64,000 nt of DNA from assembly GCF_003688935.1 (NCBI RefSeq), contig NZ_REGE01000007.1, forward strand, positions 45,892-109,891. The letters run 5' to 3'. This document shows, piece by piece, positions 37,565 through 45,622 of the stretch. Source of the DNA: Corynebacterium macginleyi. GTDB lineage: Bacteria > Actinomycetota > Actinomycetes > Mycobacteriales > Mycobacteriaceae. The position numbers and the translations under genes are program-made. The notes under the pieces are model-generated. The model did not search any database and had not been told where the DNA came from. It saw only the letters and a program-made list of their open reading frames with translations. The first letter of the stretch is position 1; the number at the start of each line of letters is the position of its first letter.

Positions 37565-38011
37565 TTAGGCGTTTACCGAAGCTTTGGCGCTGCCGTCATC
37601 TGGCTCCTTGACGGCCCGGCCCAAATTCAGGAGAAAGACCGTCAGCCCCACCGTGATAAAGATGTGGCCCAAACCTGCAATGCCAGAAATCATCTCATTG
37701 GATTCCTTGCCCAGCACCGTCAATATGCCGTGTGAAATTTGCATGCCGACGGTGAGCACCACGCCCACGTTGTACAGCCAAAAGAACGAGTAGAATAGCT
37801 GGCGGTGCCGCGACAGTGCAAAGACCTTTTCCAGCGCCAAAAAGATGAGAAATAGCATAAAGCCCAATGCCAGCAAGTGGGTGTGGGCCACACCTAGCTG
37901 CGTATATTCCCCTTCGGGGAAATCTTGTAGCTTCGTAAACTCCCGATAAAACAAGCCGGCGACCAAGCCCAAGACGAGGTAGAAAATCGCTGCCCTGTAC
38001 AAAGCCTTCAT
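37565..38011 (-). CDS. DUF2871 membrane protein
   Basis: A 148-aa protein with four to five membrane helices. The pattern LGVAHTHLLALGFMLFLIFLALEKVF with His residues in helices, and AGLGHIFITVGL, fits the DUF2871 family; the histidines may hold haem or another cofactor, but that is speculation. It is the first gene of a former operon with the efflux gene. A ribosome site AAGGAG precedes the ATG. A dyad lies 114 bp upstream. Confidence 0.8.
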   Translation of the reverse strand: MKALYRAAIFYLVLGLVAGLFYREFTKLQDFPEGEYTQLGVAHTHLLALGFMLFLIFLALEKVFALSRHRQLFYSFFWLYNVGVVLTVGMQISHGILTVLGKESNEMISGIAGLGHIFITVGLTVFLLNLGRAVKEPDDGSAKASVNA

Positions 38012-38124
38012 GTCATTACTCCTTCCCAGTCACCGCTGTGACTGGATAGCCGAGGGGACCAATTTCTCTAAATACATATCTTACCCCGACTTGTCCGGAT
38101 TGGAATCGCAGAGGCGGTTGAACC

Positions 38125-38150
38125 TTGAATCGACCAGTAGGTTGATTCAA
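38125..38150. promoter_or_regulatory. 26-bp dyad upstream of DUF2871
   Basis: ttgaatcgacc and ggttgattcaa form 11-bp arms around agta with one mismatch. It lies 114 bp upstream of the DUF2871 start. It resembles an operator for a dimeric regulator, but the regulator is unknown. A third ttgaa half-site lies next to it. Confidence 0.5.
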
Positions 38151-38225
38151 CACGCGTATCCTCATGTCCTCTTCAATCCTGCAAGCAGTGTGCCTCAGAA
38201 AACTAGCGCTTCTGGCGCTCGGCTT

Positions 38226-38423
38226 TTACCTTTTCCTTTCAAATACAGGACCGGAACGGGCCAGCGCGAGGAACACTAGCACGGTTCCGATAGTCGCTGA
38301 AAGCAATAGGACTACAGCATTACCTGATTGCTGCCCAGCATCGGCAGCATCAATTCCCACGTTCAATAAAATCGGCGCTGTGATGAGCAAAACCATGCCG
38401 GGGAATCCGGTAGCCAACGACAA
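38226..38423 (-). CDS. Small membrane ORF, doubtful
   Basis: A possible 65-aa protein from TTG 38423 (or 56 aa from ATG 38396) with two hydrophobic segments (MVLLITAPILLNVGI and AVVLLLSATIGTVLVFLALA). A stop codon directly precedes the TTG and no ribosome site is seen. It follows the ORF at 38441 on the same strand. The membrane character is real; expression is uncertain. Confidence 0.4.
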   Translation of the reverse strand: MSLATGFPGMVLLITAPILLNVGIDAADAGQQSGNAVVLLLSATIGTVLVFLALARSGPVFERKR

Positions 38424-38440
38424 CTACAATTTCCGATTCA

Positions 38441-38626
38441 TCATTTATCCCCATTCTTCCGACGCCGTTCGGAAGCATAATCCGCCATCGATAGGACGAC
38501 ACCTATGAGCAAAATTGTGACCACTAAAGCAAGTGTCCAGTGATAGTCATTAAACAGAAGCCCGAGCACAATGGCTATCAAGGCGGAGACGCAGAATGGC
38601 CGGAAATGCTTCCACAACTTTCTCAT
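38441..38626 (-). CDS. Small two-helix membrane protein
   Basis: A possible 61-aa protein, MRKLWKHFRPFCVSALIAI at its start, with two membrane helices and a basic C-terminus (ERRRKNGDK). Composition is that of a real membrane protein. No family is recognised. It lies in the AT-richer part of the accessory segment. Confidence 0.5.
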   Translation of the reverse strand: MRKLWKHFRPFCVSALIAIVLGLLFNDYHWTLALVVTILLIGVVLSMADYASERRRKNGDK

Positions 38627-38961
38627 GGGTCTCAGGCTACCATCGCCGCCATCAAGAAAGCATGTGCAAGCTCAGGCTATGGACCTGGATCAAGTCCCGT
38701 GTAGTGGTGTCTCCTCTCAAAAGTTCGCCACTCACTTTACCCAAAGTCATTAATTTTATCTCCTTGATTAATGAGCCCACTGACATTCTAAGTTGATTGC
38801 CGTGTTGATAATTAAAAGTAACTTTACATGCAAAAGACCCTCCATAGAATTGCTGATTTGAAAACTTAACTTGGCAAGTCTCCAGTCTGGAAATTGTTCT
38901 GGGTAGACTACTATTTGCGAAACGTCGGTCTCATTTTCTTCTTCTAGGGATATCCGCTTAC
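38627..38961. other. AT-rich non-coding stretch
   Basis: About 335 bp with visibly lower GC than the surroundings. No gene, repeat or RNA can be assigned. Confidence 0.5.
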
Positions 38962-39333
38962 TTATTTCTGTGTATTCTTCACATGCTTATACGCGACGTT
39001 TGCAGTTTGCCCTGGCCCAAAGTGGGAAATTCCTACGGTTATTTCTCCATACCGCGGAATATAGAAATTTCCGGTTCCATCTCTAAATCCATCTAGACGG
39101 AAGAAAACTTCTCCATTTTCAATTTCCCAGGCTCCTGCTAGTAGTACTGCTCGGAATCGATTATTTCTGATTACGGCCCGTAGTGGGCCGACATAAAAGA
39201 GCTCTAAACTCGGCTTCCGCGAAGAACTAAAGAACCAAAGCGCAACTGCAACAACTATCCCAGAAAATATGCCTGTAACCACGTTTGAATGAAAATGTGC
39301 CCGACCCCCATTTGGTGGACACCTGATATCCAA
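38962..39333 (-). CDS. Hypothetical protein with one membrane helix, 5' end altered by an IS
   Basis: An open frame of 123 codons from TTG 39333. Residues about 17-36 form a membrane helix (VVTGIFSGIVVAVALWFF), followed by a domain ending YKHVKNTQK. The first 12 codons are read from the end sequence of the IS3 remnant, so the true 5' end was probably cut off. Codon composition is AT-rich, unlike the core genes. The family is not recognised. Confidence 0.45.
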   Translation of the reverse strand: MDIRCPPNGGRAHFHSNVVTGIFSGIVVAVALWFFSSSRKPSLELFYVGPLRAVIRNNRFRAVLLAGAWEIENGEVFFRLDGFRDGTGNFYIPRYGEITVGISHFGPGQTANVAYKHVKNTQK

Positions 39334-39545
39334 CCCAGTCGAGTTGGCAAGATTGGTAACCTACCACCATGTCCAGGTACTGAGAACAGTTCACACGCGA
39401 GGCCGTGGCCCTCTATGAGAACTATGAGATCTCTCACTGAATTCAACATCGACAGAGCCCAGTATCAACCGTGCCTCGCTGCATTCTTGGGTCAAGCTCT
39501 ACTGCACGGGCATACGTTCCCGCGCTAAAGCCGTGCATGAAACCC
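39296..39545 (+). mobile_element. IS3-family remnant (orfA 5' part)
   Basis: A terminal-repeat-like stretch (tgtgcccgacccccatttgg) begins at 39296. The orfA-type ATG is at 39369 and reads MSRY-stop, then EQFTREAVALYENYE, shifts, and continues as INRASLHSWVKLY...SRAKAVHE, the helix-turn-helix of IS3/IS150 OrfA. There are two stops and a frameshift, and the rest of the element is gone. The right end is not found. Confidence 0.8.
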
Positions 39546-39612
39546 CCAAGCCACCACTGAATCTCATCGACCCGGCAACTAGAATCAGAGGTTGGCATAC
39601 CGCAGCATAAAT

Positions 39613-39645
39613 TCCCAGCCCTCCACTCTTCTGTGGAGGCCTGGG
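39613..39645 (-). terminator. Terminator after glnK
   Basis: On the minus strand ccagg-cctccac pairs with gtggagg-gctgg, about 20 bp after the glnK stop; a moderate A/T run follows (gaattta). Confidence 0.65.
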
Positions 39646-39664
39646 GCGTTGGTGCGTTGGAGGC

Positions 39665-40003
39665 TTAAATAGCCTTCTCCCCGCGCTCGCCGGTGCGGAC
39701 GCGGATGACGTCCTCGACGGGGGCTATCCAGATCTTGCCGTCACCGATTTCGCCGGTGCAGGCGGCGTCCACGATGGCATCGACAATCGCTTCGGCGTCG
39801 TTGTCTGCCACGATGAGTTCGATTTTGACTTTGGGGACAAAGGAGGTGGCGAATTGCGCGCCGCGGTAGATTTCTTTGTTGCCGCGTTGCTGGCCAAAGC
39901 CTTCAATTTCGGTCACCGTCATGCCGGGTGAGCCGAGCTTATGTAGTGCTTGCTGGATATCGCCAAGCGTAAAGGGCTTGACCACGGCTGTTACGAGTTT
40001 CAT
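39665..40003 (-). CDS. glnK: PII signal transduction protein GlnK, with Phe at position 51
   Basis: A 112-aa protein of the usual length. PII motifs are present: MTVTEIEGFGQQ, the T-loop (residues 37-55), and the C-terminal TGEIGDGKIW and VIRVRTGERGEKAI. The T-loop reads QQRGNKEIYRGAQFATSF; Tyr46 is kept but position 51, which in E. coli GlnB is the uridylylated Tyr and in C. glutamicum GlnK the adenylylated Tyr, is Phe (codon TTC, plus-strand 39851-39853). It is cotranscribed with amtB, 27 bp upstream. No glnD follows. PII relays nitrogen status to AmtB and AmtR. Confidence 0.95.
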   Translation of the reverse strand: MKLVTAVVKPFTLGDIQQALHKLGSPGMTVTEIEGFGQQRGNKEIYRGAQFATSFVPKVKIELIVADNDAEAIVDAIVDAACTGEIGDGKIWIAPVEDVIRVRTGERGEKAI

Positions 40004-40030
40004 TGTTGCTCCTAGGTATCGCTGGACGTT

Positions 40031-41353
40031 TTAGTTGCGGCTGGTGGTCCCGCGCATGGCCCGCCCACCAATGTCATAACCGGTCTCACGGTGACCGCCA
40101 AAGTCAATGCCATCGGTTTCAATTTGGTCACTCACGCGCCAGCCGATGGTCGCCTTCAAAATCACCGCAATAATAGCGGTAATGACTGCGGCGAAAGCTA
40201 CGGCGATAGCGGCGATGAGAATCTGTACGATGAGCAGCTTCCAGCCTTCGGCGCCGCCGCCGGTAAAAATGCCGCGATCATTGGCAAAGAAGGCTACGGC
40301 CACGGTGCCCCACAGGCCGGCGACCAGGTGGACGCCCACAACATCGAGGGAGTCATCGAAGCCAAAGCGGAACTTCAGTCCCACGCCCAAACAAGCCAGC
40401 ATGCCGCCGAAAAGACCAATAATCAGCGAGGTCACCGGGTTCAGGTCACCTGCCGCCGGGGTAATGGTGACAAGTCCTGCGACCACACCGGAGGCTGCAC
40501 CCAAGGAGGTGCAGTAATTATCGCGCAGCTTTTCTACCAGTAACCAGCCCAGGATTGCGGCAGCCGTTGCGGCAGTAGTGTTGACCCAGGCCAGCCCGGC
40601 GAGGCCATCGGCAGCGAAGGCGGAACCGCCGTTGAAGCCGAACCACCCGAACCATAGCAGGCCGGCACCGAGCATAACCATGGGCAGGTTATGGGGACGC
40701 TGGACGCTCTTCGGGAAGCCTTGGCGCTTGCCCACGACAATCGCCAGAACCAGTGCCGCCGTACCGGCGGAAATGTGGACGACGGTACCACCGGCAAAGT
40801 CAATGGGGGCCACAAGGGCCTCCCCATCTTTGCTGCCGAAGATCCAGCTGGTGACGCTGCTTTCGCCCTCGCCGAGGATGCCGCCTCCCCAGACCATGTG
40901 GGCCAGCGGGAAGTAGACAAACGTTGCCCACAGGCCGCTGAAAAGCATCCAGGTACCGAACTTCACACGGCCGGCCAGCGCACCAGTAATAATCGCGGTG
41001 GAAATAACAGCGAAGGTGAGCTGGAAGGCGATATCGATGACATTGGCGTAGCCTTCCGCACCTTGACGGTACTCACCATTGGCATCAAAGACGGAATCCT
41101 TAAGCCCAAAGAACTCGAAGGGATTGGCAACAATACCGCCCCAAGACTCCATGCCGTAGCTCATTGACCAGCCCCAGAGGATATAAATGATGCTGACCAC
41201 CGCTAGTGAGCCGAAGGACATCAGCATCATGTTGAGTACGCCGCGGCGCTCTGTCATTCCTCCGTAAAAAAGTGCCAAGGCTGGGGTCATGAGTAGCACG
41301 AGAGCCGCGCTCATGAGCATCCAGCTCGTATTGCCTGCGATTACCGAATCCAT
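40031..41353 (-). CDS. amtB: Ammonium transporter AmtB
   Basis: A 440-aa membrane protein with 11 helices. Signatures: MTPALALFYGGM, GGTVVHISAG with the pore His, GFNGGSAFA, and DVVGVHLVAGLWGTVA with the second His. The C-terminal tail, which contacts PII, is about 35 residues (QIETDGIDFGGHRETGYD). I chose ATG 41353 with AAGGAGAAATA before it. An AmtR-type box is at 41416-41433. It forms an operon with glnK. Confidence 0.96.
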   Translation of the reverse strand: MDSVIAGNTSWMLMSAALVLLMTPALALFYGGMTERRGVLNMMLMSFGSLAVVSIIYILWGWSMSYGMESWGGIVANPFEFFGLKDSVFDANGEYRQGAEGYANVIDIAFQLTFAVISTAIITGALAGRVKFGTWMLFSGLWATFVYFPLAHMVWGGGILGEGESSVTSWIFGSKDGEALVAPIDFAGGTVVHISAGTAALVLAIVVGKRQGFPKSVQRPHNLPMVMLGAGLLWFGWFGFNGGSAFAADGLAGLAWVNTTAATAAAILGWLLVEKLRDNYCTSLGAASGVVAGLVTITPAAGDLNPVTSLIIGLFGGMLACLGVGLKFRFGFDDSLDVVGVHLVAGLWGTVAVAFFANDRGIFTGGGAEGWKLLIVQILIAAIAVAFAAVITAIIAVILKATIGWRVSDQIETDGIDFGGHRETGYDIGGRAMRGTTSRN

Positions 41354-41415
41354 TATTTCTCCTTGCAAGGTTCTTTCATTACGGTTCATAACGGTAGTCC
41401 GACAGGTATATAAAT

Positions 41416-41433
41416 ATCTATTGCCCTATAGAT
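41416..41433. promoter_or_regulatory. AmtR box before amtB
   Basis: atctattgccctatagat is a near-perfect dyad (atctat and atagat arms around six bases), fitting the C. glutamicum AmtR box (CTAT-N6-ATAG type). It lies 63 bp upstream of the amtB ATG, and amtR is in the same window. Confidence 0.75.
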
Positions 41434-41601
41434 TAATCCCCCATGCGGGGTTACCTTGAGTTTGTCCCGACATGGTTTCCCGCTATGTTTCGCGATGAGG
41501 CGGCCCACTCGAGCGAGCGTCCTGAGCCAAGCCATCCTCCAGAACACGCGCCCAGCGGCTCAGAAAAATTTACTGTGCGTTTACTGTTGCGCGGGGTATC
41601 T
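41434..41601. other. Short intergenic stretch between AmtR box and IS21 remnant
   Basis: Nothing recognisable: no ORF with family features, no repeat. Confidence 0.4.
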
Positions 41602-42280
41602 AGTAACACCGTGGTGACTGTCCAGTAACGGGATGGTGAGTATCGAGTGACACTCTGGGGAAAAGATTCTTCTGACCGCGTGACAAGAGGGCTCGCGGCA
41701 TAATCAGAGGAGTCCGATCGTGACTAATTACCGCGCCGTGATGGACCTTGCCTTACAAGGCTGGTCCGCCTCTCAAATCTGTCCGATTTGGCGTTAGTCA
41801 CATACCACAGTCCAAAACGCCCGTCAGACAACGGCGGCAGGGCCCGACTACTCCGCCCGATTCTTCCGCACAGACACCCTAGCCAACCAGCTGATGGTGC
41901 TACGCCATGATGACACAGCACCCATGGAGTTTCTTAAAGACCTACACCTGGCAGACGTACTCGTTCTTGACGACTTCTTAACAACTCGGATTGATGCTGG
42001 CACAGCACACCAGCTGCTTAATATTCTTGCTGAGCGTCAACACCGGGGATCAACGATCGTGACCTCCCAGTTCCTGCCCGATGAGTGGTACAAATCCATC
42101 CCGGATGCTGTCATCGCCGAGTCGATCCTGAATCGGCTTGTCGTTGGCGCTGAGATCATCACACTGCAAGGACCGAGCATGCGCCTAGAGGCCCATGCAA
42201 AGTAGTTGCTCATAATCAACGCCCGGGTGTTACTCAATACTCACCCGGGCGTTACTGCTTGCTCACCACGGCGTTACTGA
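41602..42280 (+). mobile_element. Internally deleted IS21-type element
   Basis: Inverted ends of about 50 bp are present: the left end runs 41602-41651 and the right end 42229-42280, each made of spaced repeats of a gttac-type motif (gtaacacc, gtaacggg versus ggtgttac, gcgttac). Inside are the start of istA and the end of istB with about 2 kb missing. Length is 679 bp. No target duplication is clear. The ends may still be mobilised in trans. Confidence 0.8.
41720..42205 (+). pseudogene. istA 5' end joined to istB 3' end
   Basis: The GTG at 41720 starts VTNYRAVMDLALQGWSASQIC, an IstA N-terminus, and stops at TAG after QICPIWR. From about 41835 the sequence codes YSARFFRTDTLANQLMVLRHDD, then VLVLDDFLTT, LNILAERQHRGSTIVTSQF and ESILNRLVVGAEIITL: the C-terminal half of IstB, including its Walker B segment. 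Walker A is lost. An internal deletion fused the two genes. Confidence 0.82.
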
Positions 42281-42306
42281 ATACGTGGTCCTAACAAGTG
42301 AGATCA

Positions 42307-42492
42307 CTAAGCAGTATTTCGTTGCCCCAAGCCTGACCTAAGCCGCGTAGATAATTCGGTGTACCGGTACCGGTGCGGAGTCCTTCCAAGTGCGTGCAGA
42401 AAGCGACCGCGTGGATGAGAATGCGACCTCGCCTCCCCCTCCCCGGACGGCGATAGGGCGCGCCACTCGTGGATAACCTCATCTGTCAGCAC
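42307..42492 (-). pseudogene. MarR-like regulator fragment, doubtful
   Basis: The frame reads LTDEVIHEWRALSPSGEGE and PHRYRYTELSTRLRSG, the latter like the start of a MarR winged-helix (PxRxRxTELxxRLxW). The rest is missing or frameshifted, and the piece ends near the IS21 remnant. It is likely a decayed regulator cut by the IS. Confidence 0.35.
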
Positions 42493-42574
42493 TGCACCCG
42501 GTTAATTCAGACATGAGACAATGCGCGAGATTGGTGATGCCTCTCGGGACATCGCCAAGGCCAGTTGAGTAGAG

Positions 42575-43552
42575 CTACTTGCCCTTGGGCTCGGAGGACT
42601 TCTCCGAGGCTTTTTCTTCCTTCATATCTTTTTTCTCGCTGTCCTTCTTCTCGCTGTCCTTCTTCTCACTAGTTTTTTCCTCGCTGGACGTCGGCTTTTG
42701 CGAGGTCTTCTCGATGGGCGGGACATCCTCGCCGTCTTTGTATTTGAGGAACCGCTCAGTGGCCTTGCCCAGGTTCTCGCCGTTGATTTCGCTCTTTACA
42801 TAGTCCGTCAGGTCATCGGCAGAGCCATTAATAGAGGCTGCGGCGACGAAATTCTTGCCAAAGGACACCGAGGAATTGATGGACCTATCATTAGACCAGC
42901 CCCACTTACTGCCCACGACATTAGAGAGCTTCGCGGTGCCATAGTTCTGGTCGTAACCGTCTTCTGAGACCGGATCCGCGTGCGCCATCGCCACAAGCAC
43001 CGGGTGGGTTTCATCGCGCTTGATGAGCTGGGCGATAAAACTGACCACATCATAGGTAGAGGTTTCCGAATACCCCCAGTTCTCGCCCGCCTTGGTGGAT
43101 TCCAGATCGTATTCCTTGGCAATTTTATCTATAGAATCCGGGTACTTCTTGAACAACTCCTCAGCGCTTTTATCAGAAGAGCTAGCGATCATCCCAAGCG
43201 CCTCGTATTTATCCTCGTACTCGCCCTGTTCAATGACGTAGGCAGCGATATAGAGCTTGATGAGGCTAAGCGCCGGACGGGGATCGTGTTCCGCTGCGGA
43301 GCCCATATACATGCCATCGTGCAGGCGAATATAGCTGATGGAATGGTCCTCATCCCCCTTGAGGAATTCATTGATCCGTGGAGGCACCTTCGTCGATCTG
43401 TGCGCGGTGATCGTGGTGTTTGTGGCTTGAGCGGTGCTGTCTCGCTCGCTATTGCTACACCCTGCAACCGTAGAGCAAGCAAGCATGCACACGGCAAGGG
43501 CGGCACCAGTCTTTACTGATGCCGCCGCGCTGAGAGAGGACGGGTTAAACAC
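42575..43552 (-). CDS. Lipoprotein with serine beta-lactamase/PBP fold
   Basis: A 325-aa protein starting at GTG 43552. A signal region ends in lipobox VAGC (Cys32). The main domain has SLIK (the SxxK nucleophile motif of class A-type folds, in PALSLIKLYIAAYVIEQ), an SxN-like YSETSTYD, and K-W-G-W in place of KTG. The Ser-Lys pair supports an acyl-serine mechanism, but the other motifs are altered, so it may be a non-hydrolytic relative. The C-terminal tail is charged, with repeats of EKKDSEKKDS. TTG 43573 is an alternative start. It lies 39 bp after mctC. Confidence 0.75.
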   Translation of the reverse strand: MFNPSSLSAAASVKTGAALAVCMLACSTVAGCSNSERDSTAQATNTTITAHRSTKVPPRINEFLKGDEDHSISYIRLHDGMYMGSAAEHDPRPALSLIKLYIAAYVIEQGEYEDKYEALGMIASSSDKSAEELFKKYPDSIDKIAKEYDLESTKAGENWGYSETSTYDVVSFIAQLIKRDETHPVLVAMAHADPVSEDGYDQNYGTAKLSNVVGSKWGWSNDRSINSSVSFGKNFVAAASINGSADDLTDYVKSEINGENLGKATERFLKYKDGEDVPPIEKTSQKPTSSEEKTSEKKDSEKKDSEKKDMKEEKASEKSSEPKGK

Positions 43553-43591
43553 GTCGCACCATATTACCGCCAATTGCTACTTTGGGAGCAA

Positions 43592-45235
43592 TTAGTGCTC
43601 GACTGGGGCCTCGACGCCCACACCGGTCAGGGACCGGACTTCCATTTCTGCCGCCAACTCATCCAAGTTATCCGGCTTGGTCACGATGGACACAAGCCAG
43701 CCAACGAAAAAGGATAGTGGGATGCTAACCAAACCCGGCGAGGTGAGCGGGAAAATAGCCCAGTCCGCGTTGGGGAACATGGCGCTGTCAGTACCGGATA
43801 CTGCTGGAGAGAAGAAGATGAGGACCAAGCAGGAGGCCACACCGGTGTACATGGAGGCCACGGCACCCGCAGTGTTGAAACGACGCCAGTACAGCGAGTA
43901 CAGGATGGTCGGCAGGTTAGCCGATGCCGCCACTGCGAAGGCCAGGGAGACCAAGAAGGCGACGTTCTGGGTCATCGCCAAGATACCCAAGATGATGGAG
44001 ACAATGCCTAGCACCACTACGGTGGCCTGCGAGACGCGCACCTGTTCTGCCTCGGTGGATTCACCGCTGCGGATAACCGCGTGGTAAATATCGTGTGCGA
44101 TGGATGCAGCGGCGGTAATTGCCAGGCCCGCCACGACGGCTAGCACGGTAGCAAAGGCTACGGCGGAAATGATGGCCATGAAGATGGAGCCACCGATTTC
44201 CAGTGCCAGCAGCGGTGCCGCGGCGTTCGCACCACCCGGTGCGTTCAGGATGCGGTCCGGGCCAACCAGCGCGGCCGCACCATAGCCCAAAATCAGGGTC
44301 ATCAGGTAGAAGGCACCGATGATAACGATGGCCCAGGTCACAGACCGACGTGCCTCAATGGCGGTGGGCACGGTGTAGAAGCGCATCAGAACGTGTGGCA
44401 GGCCACCAACGCCCAACACGAGAGACATAGCTAAGGAGATGAAGTCCAACTTAGCGGCAGTAGAGCCACCATACTTCAGGCCCGGCTCCATGATCTCCTT
44501 GGCCTCGTAGCCTTTCTCATGGAGGTAATCGGACGAAGCATGCATATCAATCGCGGTGCTGAACATGTTGTTGAAGCCACCGCGCAGGGAAATAAAGACC
44601 AAGATGCACATGACGATCACACCGGTCACCAGCAGAACGGCCTTAATCATCTGCACGTAGGTCGTGCCCTTCATGCCACCGACTAGGACGTAGAGGATCA
44701 TCAACACGCCGACGACGCCAACGACGACTGCCTGCCACTTGAAGTCATGGATATCTAGCAGCACGGATACCAGCGAGCCGGCGCCGGCCATCTGGGCAAT
44801 GAGGTAGAACAGCGTCACAAAAAGGGTAGCGATAGATGCGGCCACGCGCACCGGCTTTTGCTTTAAGCGGAAGGACAAAACGTCCGCCATAGTAAAGCGG
44901 CCCACGTTACGCATCGGCTCGGCCACCAGCATCAGGGCCACGAGCCAGGCGACAAAGAAGCCGACGGAATACAAGAATCCGTCGTAGCCGTTGAGCGCCA
45001 CCGCGCCGACGATACCTAAAAAGGACGCCGCAGAGAGGTAATCACCGGAAATAGCCAAGCCATTCTGGCGGCCGGAGAACGAGCCACCACCGGTATAGAA
45101 GTCAGACGCCTTCTTCGTGGTCTTGCCGGCGCGCAACACTACGGCCATGGTAACCACGAGGAACATGCCGAAGACTACGATATTCAGAATCGGGTTACCG
45201 GCAGAAGTTTCTTGTGCAAGGTAAGTGGTAGTCAT
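43592..45235 (-). CDS. mctC: Monocarboxylate (acetate/pyruvate) symporter, MctC/ActP type
   Basis: A 547-aa sodium/solute symporter (SSS) protein with about 13 membrane helices. Features: SDFYTGGGSFSGRQNGLAISGDYLSAASFLG, VGGMKGTTYVQMIKA, LGVGGLPHVLMRFYTVP. In C. glutamicum the MctC protein takes up pyruvate, acetate and propionate. The DUF485 partner stands directly before it with zero spacing, the order known in C. glutamicum. A RamB-like site is upstream of the operon. Confidence 0.93.
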   Translation of the reverse strand: MTTTYLAQETSAGNPILNIVVFGMFLVVTMAVVLRAGKTTKKASDFYTGGGSFSGRQNGLAISGDYLSAASFLGIVGAVALNGYDGFLYSVGFFVAWLVALMLVAEPMRNVGRFTMADVLSFRLKQKPVRVAASIATLFVTLFYLIAQMAGAGSLVSVLLDIHDFKWQAVVVGVVGVLMILYVLVGGMKGTTYVQMIKAVLLVTGVIVMCILVFISLRGGFNNMFSTAIDMHASSDYLHEKGYEAKEIMEPGLKYGGSTAAKLDFISLAMSLVLGVGGLPHVLMRFYTVPTAIEARRSVTWAIVIIGAFYLMTLILGYGAAALVGPDRILNAPGGANAAAPLLALEIGGSIFMAIISAVAFATVLAVVAGLAITAAASIAHDIYHAVIRSGESTEAEQVRVSQATVVVLGIVSIILGILAMTQNVAFLVSLAFAVAASANLPTILYSLYWRRFNTAGAVASMYTGVASCLVLIFFSPAVSGTDSAMFPNADWAIFPLTSPGLVSIPLSFFVGWLVSIVTKPDNLDELAAEMEVRSLTGVGVEAPVEH

Positions 45236-45583
45236 TTACTTGGCCTCCAACTTCTCACGAATAGCAACCGATTTAGGCTGAATATTCTTATTGGCATACT
45301 TCACGTAAATCCAGGTAATGACGAACGTGGTAAGGAACTGGGCCAGACCGAAGACGAGACCAACGTTCCAGCCACCATCGCCGAGCTCAATGGCCATAAA
45401 ACCAGGCGCAAACACGGCGGTGAGCACATAGACGATGTACCACGCGAAAAACGCGACGGTCATGGGAAATGTGAAACTACGATAAGCACTGCGCAGCTCG
45501 CCAAACTCTTTGCTATCGCGCATTTCTATATAGGCGGCTGCCGTAAGCTCACGGCGCTCGACGGGAGCAGTGGTATCACTCAT
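45236..45583 (-). CDS. DUF485 membrane protein, partner of MctC
   Basis: A 115-aa protein with two membrane helices (FPMTVAFFAWYIVYVLTAVF and LVFGLAQFLTTFVITWIYVKY). Its stop codon is directly followed by the mctC ATG. DUF485 proteins accompany ActP/MctC transporters and may form part of the same system. The ATG at 45583 has AAGGAGA upstream; a longer frame starts at 45622. Confidence 0.88.
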   Translation of the reverse strand: MSDTTAPVERRELTAAAYIEMRDSKEFGELRSAYRSFTFPMTVAFFAWYIVYVLTAVFAPGFMAIELGDGGWNVGLVFGLAQFLTTFVITWIYVKYANKNIQPKSVAIREKLEAK

Positions 45584-45622
45584 AGAAGGTTTGTCTCCTT
45601 GGGTGAGAGAGGTTCTGTACAA

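Noticed and set aside
35486..39660. An integrated phage or integrative element at tRNA-Arg
   Set aside because: No integrase, no direct repeat of the tRNA 3' end and no phage genes were found.
42307..42492. A functional small gene beside the IS21 remnant
   Set aside because: Only a winged-helix-like stretch is readable and the rest is broken; listed only as a doubtful fragment.
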